Positions 1 through 4,514 of a DNA stretch of 9,144 nt are shown piece by piece. Both the position numbers and the translations under genes were made by a program. The notes under the pieces are model-generated. The model searched no databases and was not told where the DNA came from. It saw nothing but the letters and a program-made list of their open reading frames with translations. The stretch comes from an uncultured Ruminococcus sp. (lineage in GTDB: Bacteria > Bacillota > Clostridia > Oscillospirales > Ruminococcaceae), in the NCBI GenBank assembly GCA_937894495.1, contig CALCRR010000037.1:1-9144 (forward strand). Reading direction: 5' to 3'. Numbering within the stretch: the first letter of the stretch is position 1; each line of letters opens with the position of its first letter.

Positions 1-264
1 AAGGCTCAAACATAGCGTGCGGTGAAAGGCTCAAAAGAAGTAGGAACGAAATCAGCCGCTTCCGTTGCGTCAGCCAAGAAAAAACCTAAAAAGTACAGCG
101 ATGAACGACAGTAAACCAAGCGGCACGATAGTCACCATACGGACATAAGTACAGCGAATTAAAGCGCAGGGTCAAGCCGGGCGCCAGACGGCTTGCGGGG
201 GTTGCCCTCGACGCAGTCAGGGCGGGGCAGAGCCCCAGCTCAAGGCACAAAAGGAGAAATTATT
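1..264. other. Region upstream of fabK, no supported gene
   Basis: I find no recognisable coding sequence here. Two short frames are open from the left edge (stops at 87-89 and 112-114), but neither gives a protein I recognise, and the second contains an earlier stop at 13-15. Short direct repeats are present: AAGGCTCAAA at 1-10 and 26-35, and AAGTACAGCGA at 91-101 and 147-157. The last 90 bases are GC-rich and can fold into small hairpins: CAAGCCG (173-179) with CGGCTTG (189-195), GCCCT (204-208) with AGGGC (219-223), and GGGGC (224-228) with GCCCC (232-236). They could be a structured leader of fabK or remnants of an upstream gene end. No convincing promoter or FapR/FabT-type operator was seen. 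Confidence 0.4.
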
Positions 265-1203
265 ATGACAACAACAAAAACCAAGATCACAGAGCTTCTG
301 GGGGTAAAGTACCCCATACTACAGGGCGGCATGGCGTGGATAGCTGAGCACACGCTAGCATCTGCCGTGACCAATGCAGGGGGCTGCGGAATAATCGCAG
401 GCGGCTCTGCGCCCATTGACTACCTGAGAGAGCAGATAAGGCTCACAAAACAGGCAGTGGGGGACAAGCCCTTTGGTGTGAACATAATGCTTATGAGCCC
501 CAATGCCGAGGAGCTGGCAAAGCTTGTGATAGAAGAGGGCGTGCCCTTTGTTACCACAGGGGCAGGCAACCCCGGCAAGTTCATGGCTGCATGGAAAGAA
601 GCCGGCATAAAGGTTATACCCGTGGTGCCTTCGGTGGCGCTTGCAAAGAGAATGGAAAGATCGGGAGCTGACGCTGTTATCGCAGAGGGTACAGAGTCGG
701 GCGGTCACATTGGCGAGAACACCACCATGTGCCTTGTTCCGCAGGTAGTTGATGCAGTCAGCATACCCGTTATCGCCGCAGGCGGAATAGCCGACGGCAG
801 AGGTATAGCCGCATCGCTCATGCTGGGCGCCCAGGGAGTTCAGGTAGGCACACGTTTTCTGGCAGCTGAGGAATGTCAGATACACTCCACCTACAAAGAG
901 CTGGTGGTAAAGGCAAAGGACACCGACAGCATAGTTACGGGACGTTCAACAGGTCACCCCTGCCGCAGCGTCAAGACCAGGTTTGCTAAAAATCTGGCAG
1001 CAGGGGAGTTCAACGGCTCCATAACTCCCGACGAGTTTGAGGAGCTTACCCTTGGCTCGCTGAGAAAGGCTGTGCAGGACGGCAACCTTGAAGAAGGCTC
1101 GTTCCTCTGCGGAGCTATCGCAGGCATGGTAAACGAGGTAAAGCCTGCTAAGGATATTATCGAGGAAATGTTTACCCGGGCGGAAGAGGTGCTGGGCAGG
1201 TAA
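265..1203 (+). CDS. fabK: Enoyl-[acyl-carrier-protein] reductase II (FMN-dependent)
   Basis: This cytoplasmic flavoprotein would carry out the last reduction of each fatty-acid elongation cycle, turning trans-2-enoyl-ACP into acyl-ACP with NAD(P)H and FMN. The 312-residue length fits FabK. The fold is a TIM barrel of the nitronate monooxygenase-like superfamily. Visible marks are PILQGGMAWI near residues 17-26, GGCGIIAGG at 39-47, ESGGHIG at 144-150 with the conserved His148, AAGGIADGRG at 171-180 and GVQVGTRF at 191-198 (phosphate/FMN-binding loops). The start at 265 is chosen because AAGGAG (251-256) lies 8 bases upstream; a longer TTG reading from 193 adds a GC-rich, unfamily-like tail. 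The gene is followed 20 bp later by the Uma2 gene, then fabG, so a shared transcript is likely. FabK is known as the triclosan-insensitive alternative to FabI. A nitronate monooxygenase is the alternative reading, made less likely by the neighbouring fabG. Confidence 0.93.
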   Translation: MTTTKTKITELLGVKYPILQGGMAWIAEHTLASAVTNAGGCGIIAGGSAPIDYLREQIRLTKQAVGDKPFGVNIMLMSPNAEELAKLVIEEGVPFVTTGAGNPGKFMAAWKEAGIKVIPVVPSVALAKRMERSGADAVIAEGTESGGHIGENTTMCLVPQVVDAVSIPVIAAGGIADGRGIAASLMLGAQGVQVGTRFLAAEECQIHSTYKELVVKAKDTDSIVTGRSTGHPCRSVKTRFAKNLAAGEFNGSITPDEFEELTLGSLRKAVQDGNLEEGSFLCGAIAGMVNEVKPAKDIIEEMFTRAEEVLGR

Positions 1204-1223
1204 TATATCAGAAGGAGAGCAGT

Positions 1224-1775
1224 ATGGCAGTTGACGAGCTGAAAAAATATACAGCCGAGGAATTTCTGCAAATGGAGCTGGGCAGCGAAAAGCAGTATGA
1301 GCTGATAGACGGCGTTATAGTTTCCTACAGCGCCCCTAACGAGCTCCATCAGGATATAGTTCTTGGTCTGGGGTCTGAGCTCAGGAGCTTCATCAGGGGT
1401 AACGGCGGCAGCTGCAAGCCTTTTATTGCACCCTTTGATGTTAAGCTTGATGACCACACTGTCGTTCAGCCTGATGTGCTGGTGGTGTGCGACCAAAGCA
1501 AGCTTGACGGCAAGCGCTGCAACGGTGCCCCCGATATTGTGATCGAGGTGGTATCCTCTGATAAGAAAAACGACTACAGCATAAAGCTGGAGATATACAA
1601 GGAAGCAGGAGTCAAGGAATACTGGATAATTGATCCCTCTGCTGAAAGAACGGTAGTATATATCTTCGACAACAGCAGGGTCACTGATCTTAATATCTAC
1701 ACCTTTGATAAGCCTGTTCCCGTAAACATTTTCGGCTCGGCGCTGACTATAACTATAGACAACTTGGCATATTAG
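1224..1775 (+). CDS. Uma2 family (DUF820) putative endonuclease
   Basis: This 183-residue protein has the layout of the Uma2 family, small proteins with a PD-(D/E)XK restriction-endonuclease-like core. YELIDG at 25-30 carries the early acidic residue (Glu26). QPDVLVVCD at 82-90 carries the family PD (Asp84). PDIVIEVVS at 103-111 supplies Glu108, and lysines such as 114, 115 and 121 follow. YKEAGVKEYWIIDP at 125-138 is the conserved late segment. The biological role of Uma2 proteins is largely unknown; nuclease activity is inferred from the fold. AAGGAG (1212-1217) precedes the ATG by 6 bases, and the gene starts 20 bp after fabK, so it is probably cotranscribed. The stop codon TAG shares two bases with the left end of the palindromic element at 1774, so the original C-terminus may have been altered. 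No partner antitoxin gene is adjacent. Confidence 0.85.
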   Translation: MAVDELKKYTAEEFLQMELGSEKQYELIDGVIVSYSAPNELHQDIVLGLGSELRSFIRGNGGSCKPFIAPFDVKLDDHTVVQPDVLVVCDQSKLDGKRCNGAPDIVIEVVSSDKKNDYSIKLEIYKEAGVKEYWIIDPSAERTVVYIFDNSRVTDLNIYTFDKPVPVNIFGSALTITIDNLAY

Positions 1776-1935
1776 GGTGTGTTGGCACTAAATTGATACG
1801 CGGATTTTTGAGATATTTTTGTTCCGTTCCAGGCAAAAATCCGCAGTTGGGCTGTCGCCCTGCAAGGATTTTTAACGACGAACGGGACAAAAATATCCAA
1901 AAAGACGTGTGTTAGGCTTAGTGTCAACACACCCT
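1774..1935. mobile_element. MITE-like 162-bp palindromic element
   Basis: The ends are 18-bp inverted repeats, AGGGTGTGTTGGCACTAA (1774-1791) and TTAGTGTCAACACACCCT (1918-1935), matching at 17 of 18 positions. A second symmetric pair, 1812-1829 and 1880-1897, also matches at 17 of 18 and lies at the same distance (38 bp) from each end. The centre is GGGC (1849-1852) and GCCC (1857-1860), exactly midway between the ends. A further inverted pair, GCGGATTTTTG (1800-1810) and CAAAAATCCGC (1834-1844), lies inside the left half. The whole element can therefore fold into one long imperfect hairpin and encodes no protein. This is the pattern of a miniature inverted-repeat transposable element mobilised in trans. 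I could not see a clear target-site duplication (left flank CATATT, right flank GGAAGT), so family assignment is open. Confidence 0.72.
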
Positions 1936-1953
1936 GGAAGTGAGGTTTGTAAA

Positions 1954-2688
1954 ATGGCAACAGCATTCATAACAGGCTCGGCAAGGGGAATAGGCGCGGC
2001 TATCGCACTGAGACTTGCAAGCGACGGCTACAACATCGCCCTTAACGACATAAGCGAGGCGATGTTTGAGAACAACGACATCGAAGAAAAGATAAAGGCT
2101 GAGGGTGTTGAGGTCGAGAAGTTTATTTTTGACGTTTCAAGCTACGCTCAGGCTGAGGAGAACGTAAAGGCTGTAAAGGCTCGCTTTGGAACTATCGACG
2201 TGCTTGTTAACAACGCAGGCATCACCCGTGACGGTCTGATGGCGAGAATGAGCGAGGAGCAGTATGACACTGTCATCGCCGTTAATCAGAAGAGCGTTTT
2301 TAATATGTCGAAATTCGTGGGCAGCGTGATGATGCGGCAGAAGTCGGGCAGGATAATAAATCTTGCGTCCGTAGCAGGAGTTTACGGCAACCCGGGTCAG
2401 ATAAACTACTCTGCCACCAAGGCAGCCATAATCGGCATGACCAAAACTGTTGCCAAGGAGCTGGGCTCCAGGGGCATTACCTGCAACGCAGTAGCCCCCG
2501 GCTTCATCAAGACCCCCATGACCGACAAGCTCACCGACGCACAGAAGGAAGCTATGATAAACCAGATAGCCATGAAGCGCTACGGTGAAGTAGAAGAGAT
2601 AGCAGGCGTAGTTTCATTCTTAGCATCAAAAGACGCCAGCTACGTAACAGGACAAGTAATAGAAATAAGCGGCGGCCTCATGATGTAG
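1954..2688 (+). CDS. fabG: 3-oxoacyl-[acyl-carrier-protein] reductase
   Basis: FabG reduces 3-oxoacyl-ACP to (R)-3-hydroxyacyl-ACP with NADPH in the fatty-acid elongation cycle, as a cytoplasmic tetramer. The 244-residue product has the expected short-chain dehydrogenase signatures: cofactor loop TGSARGIG at 7-14, NNAG at 86-89, and catalytic Asn111, Ser139, Tyr152 and Lys156 (YSATK). The PG motif is at 182-183 and VTGQVIEISGG closes the chain at 231-241. Start 1954 is preferred because AGTGAGGT (1939-1946) is a plausible binding site and the protein begins directly with the Rossmann strand; a longer frame from 1909 would start inside the palindromic element. The gene is separated from its likely operon mates by that element, which would form a hairpin in the transcript just before the ribosome binding site. 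A terminator follows immediately. Confidence 0.94.
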   Translation: MATAFITGSARGIGAAIALRLASDGYNIALNDISEAMFENNDIEEKIKAEGVEVEKFIFDVSSYAQAEENVKAVKARFGTIDVLVNNAGITRDGLMARMSEEQYDTVIAVNQKSVFNMSKFVGSVMMRQKSGRIINLASVAGVYGNPGQINYSATKAAIIGMTKTVAKELGSRGITCNAVAPGFIKTPMTDKLTDAQKEAMINQIAMKRYGEVEEIAGVVSFLASKDASYVTGQVIEISGGLMM

Positions 2689-2708
2689 GGGGCGAAGCCC
2701 CCTTTATT
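2688..2708 (+). terminator. Intrinsic terminator after fabG
   Basis: A perfect 6-bp stem, GGGGGC (2688-2693) and GCCCCC (2697-2702), closes a GAA loop and is followed by TTTATT. It begins on the last base of the fabG stop codon. The U tract is short and interrupted, so efficiency is uncertain. Confidence 0.72.
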
Positions 2709-2718
2709 CCCCCACCTG

Positions 2719-2822
2719 TGCCTCTAGAGGCAAGAAGCAAGAGGCAAGAAGCAAGAGTCCTCTTTTCAGACTTTGTGGGGTTAAAAAATTTCTTGCCTCT
2801 TGCCTCTGACATCTTGCCTCTA
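2719..2822. repeat. Heptamer repeats arranged as an inverted repeat
   Basis: The left side is four tandem heptamers of the form GARGCAA (2727-2754), preceded by the palindrome TGCCTCTAGAGGCA (2719-2732). The right side is the complement, TCTTGCC twice plus TCT (2791-2807), and again TCTTGCCTCTA (2812-2822). Arms 2726-2742 and 2791-2807 match at 16 of 17 positions, so the transcript could form a long stem. The same heptamer reappears at 2926-2936 and 3165-3180, and in a C-to-T variant at 3053-3080. Confidence 0.75.
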
Positions 2823-2828
2823 GTAGCT

Positions 2829-2878
2829 GGGGGTGCTTTCGTGGCAGCTAGTATTTTGTGACGCTGCGCGAACCCTGT
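2829..2878. repeat. 50-bp hairpin-forming repeat, copy 1
   Basis: This copy matches 2957-3006 at 47 of 50 positions. The core begins GCTTTCGTGGCAGCTAG and ends ACGCTGCGCGAACC. TTCGTGGCAGC and GCTGCGCGAA are imperfect complements around an AT-rich loop, so each copy can form a stem-loop, like REP/BIME-type extragenic repeats. Confidence 0.8.
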
Positions 2879-2941
2879 CCTCACCGGACGGGGTGTTTCC
2901 CCCACCTGCCGCACTATTGTGTAGTAGGCAAGAGGTCGAGT

Positions 2942-2958
2942 CCTCCCCGGAGGGGAGG
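2942..2958. repeat. GC-rich hairpin CCTCCCC-GGA-GGGGAGG
   Basis: A perfect 7-bp stem with a 3-base loop runs into the start of the second 50-bp repeat copy. No U tract follows, so it is not a standard terminator. Confidence 0.65.
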
Positions 2959-3006
2959 GGGCGCTTTCGTGGCAGCTAGTATTTTGTTACGCTGCGCGAA
3001 CCTTGT
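2957..3006. repeat. 50-bp hairpin-forming repeat, copy 2
   Basis: This is the second copy of the repeat at 2829-2878, in the same orientation and 128 bp downstream. The three differences are T/C early, G/T in the loop and C/T near the end. The similarity stops abruptly on the right after the shared TGT. Confidence 0.8.
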
Positions 3007-3052
3007 AAACGAGTTGTTGTGCGTTTTACCGCATAATTTGGTAAAGCGTTTT

Positions 3053-3080
3053 CTTACCTCTTACCTCTTACTTCTTACTT
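3053..3080. repeat. Tandem heptamers CTTACYT x4
   Basis: Four exact-length tandem heptamers: CTTACCT twice, then CTTACTT twice. On the other strand this reads RGTAAG, a C/T variant of the RGCAAG heptamers found on both sides. That makes it a second subfamily of the same short repeat. Confidence 0.78.
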
Positions 3081-3125
3081 CTAAAAGACTTTGTGCGCCG
3101 TACTTCATTTTGACTTGGCTTTAAT

Positions 3126-3156
3126 TTCCCCCACCAAAAGTGGGGGAATATTTTTT
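3126..3156. terminator. Strong terminator-like hairpin
   Basis: TTCCCCCAC (3126-3134) pairs perfectly with GTGGGGGAA (3140-3148) around CAAAA and is followed by TATTTTTT. This is a textbook intrinsic terminator on the + strand. No gene ends nearby: fabG stops more than 430 bp upstream. It may therefore catch read-through, end an unseen short RNA, or insulate the regulator promoter downstream. Confidence 0.75.
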
Positions 3157-3164
3157 GCTTGACC

Positions 3165-3180
3165 GAGGCAAGAAGCAAGA
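3165..3180. repeat. Heptamer repeat GAGGCAA GAAGCAA GA
   Basis: Two tandem copies of the GARGCAA heptamer lie directly after the terminator hairpin. They are identical to half of the 2727-2754 run. Confidence 0.7.
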
Positions 3181-3284
3181 AAAAAAGTCCGCAAAGGGGA
3201 TAAAAATTTAATTTGCCGCAGGTTTATCATGTTATCGGCGCCGCTGAGATCAAAATATATTTCCGTGTTTTCCGGACTCCCCCC

Positions 3285-3313
3285 TTGATTTTTAAAAAAC
3301 AATGTGGTATAAT
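3285..3313 (+). promoter_or_regulatory. Sigma-A-type promoter of the regulator gene
   Basis: The -35 is TTGATT (3285-3290), the spacer is 17 bp, and the -10 is the consensus TATAAT (3308-3313). A TG at 3305-3306 gives an extended -10. Transcription should start near 3320-3322, about 50 bases before the ATG at 3370. Confidence 0.85.
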
Positions 3314-3322
3314 CAACAGTAG

Positions 3323-3336
3323 TTAGTCTGCACTAA
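3323..3336. promoter_or_regulatory. Putative operator box TTAGTCTGCACTAA
   Basis: TTAGT and ACTAA form a perfect dyad around CTGC, starting 9 bp after the -10, over the expected transcription start. An inverted near-copy (13 of 14 positions) lies at the same place in the NEAT operon promoter. A repressor bound here would block initiation. The TTAG-N6-CTAA form resembles the core of DtxR-family boxes, but the actual binder is not known. Confidence 0.65.
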
Positions 3337-3369
3337 TCGTAAACTAAATAAAAACGGAAGGCGGAAAGC

Positions 3370-4257
3370 ATGGCGATAGATGAAACAGATGTAAGGATAC
3401 TGCTTGAGCTGCTGCTGAGAGATGATGAGGACAAACGCCCGAATAAAATAGCAGAAGCCCTGCATATCAAGGACTATGACATCAGCAGACGGCTGAGAGC
3501 TTTGGCAGATATCGGGCTGGTTGACAGGGGGAACCAGCGAAAGCCCCTGCTTTCGGACAAGGGAGCGGAGACTGCAAAAAAGTATAACGACAGGGTATCG
3601 GGTACAGCACGGATATTTATGGCACACGGTATGGAAAAAGCTCAGGCATACGACAATGCTATGAAAATAGCGGTGAACTGCGACGATAAGCTCTTTGAGC
3701 TGTTCGGCTTCCTCAAAGGCTGTATCGAGATAGCCAGGATAAAGGACGTTGTGGCTAACAGGAGAAGCTTTTCGGGCAGGCTGCTGGAAAAGGATATGGC
3801 GGCGGGGGAATATCCCCTTAACTTCACCCTGTACAGGCTCGCCAAAAAGAAAAAGGGCGATGACAGCCAGCCTATGGAGATGAATGACAACAAGATATTC
3901 TCTATGGCGAACAGGGGGTTTGAGCACCCTGCAAAGCTGGTGATCACCCGTGATGAAGCATATGTGCTGCTGACGGTGAGGGATATGGACGAGCGCTCGC
4001 TGAGCACGGGGGAGCTTATGCGAGGGCGGCTGAAAAGGCTTGAATACCGTACAGGCAGCGGCTTTGTGTGCGCTTATGACGATAAAACAGACAGCGCATA
4101 TGTAAGGCTGCCCCTTGCAGCGTTCAGATTCACCAACATCAGCGGCAGCGATAAGCGCAAGGCGGTGCTGCACGGCATACTTGTGCTGGGAGTTGAATGT
4201 ACAACGGGCATAGGGCATATGCCCCACAGCACCTGTGTGCTTGACATTGTGATGTAA
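3370..4257 (+). CDS. Putative winged-helix transcriptional regulator with novel C-terminal domain
   Basis: I do not recognise this 295-residue protein as a named regulator. Residues 6-66 look like a winged helix: RPNKIAEALHIKDYDISRRL supplies helix-turn-helix, GLVDRG begins the wing, and LLSDKG ends it, as in DtxR/MntR and MarR-type proteins. Residues 66-118 are helical and follow the DtxR dimerisation-domain pattern (LSDKG, then an A-x7-A-type helix and a DNAMKI helix). The Cys/Glu/His metal ligands expected there in DtxR or MntR are not seen; my alignment puts Met, Ala and Val in their places. The remaining 175 residues look beta-rich and unfamiliar, ending with a Cys/His cluster, C277, H283, H286 and C289. 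The ribosome binding site GGAAGG (3356-3361) is 8 bases from the ATG. The gene has its own promoter and operator-like box, shared in design with the downstream NEAT operon, which suggests autoregulation and control of that operon. Confidence 0.6.
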   Translation: MAIDETDVRILLELLLRDDEDKRPNKIAEALHIKDYDISRRLRALADIGLVDRGNQRKPLLSDKGAETAKKYNDRVSGTARIFMAHGMEKAQAYDNAMKIAVNCDDKLFELFGFLKGCIEIARIKDVVANRRSFSGRLLEKDMAAGEYPLNFTLYRLAKKKKGDDSQPMEMNDNKIFSMANRGFEHPAKLVITRDEAYVLLTVRDMDERSLSTGELMRGRLKRLEYRTGSGFVCAYDDKTDSAYVRLPLAAFRFTNISGSDKRKAVLHGILVLGVECTTGIGHMPHSTCVLDIVM

Positions 4258-4316
4258 AAAGCCTTAAAATGCAGAGCCTAAATTGTGCAGGTGTACGAAA
4301 TTTTAAAAAACGGTTT

Positions 4317-4432
4317 TTTACCTTGCAAAAGCTGCAAAGTCAAAAAATGCCGAAGTATCGAGTTATTCGTGACTAACCGAACACCGAAAGCGCCCAAAAA
4401 CAGCCTTTACTTTGCAGAACGTGCAAGGTAAA
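4317..4432. repeat. Inverted pair of 24-bp palindromic arms
   Basis: Arm 4317-4340 begins TTTACCTTGCA and ends TGCAAAGT. Arm 4409-4432 is its reverse complement except for the central 5 bases. Each arm is itself a small hairpin (8-bp stem, 5-base loop). The RNA could thus form either two local hairpins or one long stem around a 68-base loop. The right arm is also the upper part of the terminator at 4401-4437. Confidence 0.7.
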
Positions 4433-4446
4433 GGCTGTTGATTTTT
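4401..4446 (+). terminator. Terminator between regulator gene and NEAT operon
   Basis: CAGCCTTTACTTTGCA (4401-4416) pairs with TGCAAGGTAAAGGCTG (4422-4437) over 16 bp including one G-U pair, with loop GAACG. TTGATTTTT follows and AAAAA precedes, so it could work in both directions. Its T tract contains the -35 element of the NEAT operon promoter. Confidence 0.75.
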
Positions 4447-4466
4447 AGGTTCGGGCATGATAAAAT
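4438..4466 (+). promoter_or_regulatory. Sigma-A-type promoter of the NEAT operon
   Basis: The -35 is TTGATT (4438-4443), the spacer is 17 bp, and the -10 is TAAAAT (4461-4466), with TG at 4458-4459. The -35, spacer and TG position are the same as in the regulator promoter. The -35 starts on the base after the terminator stem. Confidence 0.8.
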
Positions 4467-4475
4467 AATATATAG

Positions 4476-4489
4476 TTATTGCAGACTAA
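4476..4489. promoter_or_regulatory. Putative operator box, inverted near-copy
   Basis: Read on the minus strand this is TTAGTCTGCAATAA, identical to the regulator box at 13 of 14 positions, and GTTAGTCTGCA is shared exactly. It begins 9 bp after the -10, as in the regulator promoter. A further GACTAACC, the same octamer found at 4484-4491, lies upstream at 4371-4378 and may be an auxiliary half-site. Confidence 0.65.
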
Positions 4490-4514
4490 CCATATTATGA
4501 CTGGAGGAATTATA

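Larger units (their letters stand above)
2709..3284. other. Repeat-rich intergenic region without a convincing gene
   Basis: This stretch of nearly 600 bp holds repeats and hairpins rather than a gene. TTCCCCCACC occurs three times (2707-2716, 2897-2906, 3126-3135). Heptamer runs, a duplicated 50-bp repeat and several hairpins are listed separately. CCCTGTCC (2873-2880) can pair with GGACGGGG (2886-2893) through one G-U pair. The only sizeable + frame, 2858-3124, is built from the repeats and has no ribosome binding site or recognisable domain. A second, looser theme recurs near the heptamers: GACTTTGTG at 2770 and 3087, and AGTCCGCAAAGGGG at 3186. Confidence 0.6.

Noticed and set aside
1..114. 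C-terminal end of an upstream gene
   Set aside because: Open frames end at 89 and 114 but are short, the latter is interrupted at 13-15, and none shows a known family tail.
193..264. TTG-started N-terminal extension of FabK
   Set aside because: The extension is Gly/Arg/Pro-rich and unlike FabK, while the ATG at 265 has a good ribosome binding site.
2930..2945. tRNA T-arm-like GAGGTCGAGTCCTC
   Set aside because: The stem and loop sizes are wrong and no acceptor, D or anticodon arms are found around it.
2858..3124. 88-residue + strand open frame
   Set aside because: It is composed of the 50-bp repeat and heptamer sequence, has no ribosome binding site, and its translation resembles no domain.
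2719..3180. CRISPR array
   Set aside because: The repeats are 7 or 50 bp, irregularly spaced and in both orientations, with no regular unique spacers and no cas genes.
3313..4227. 304-residue minus-strand frame opposite the regulator
   Set aside because: It is the antisense shadow of a gene with its own promoter and plausible domain; the translation is Cys/His-rich and lacks domain logic.
4479..4514. TTG-started extension of the first NEAT protein
   Set aside because: It would begin inside the operator and place residues before a standard signal peptide; ATG 4515 has GGAGG at the right distance.
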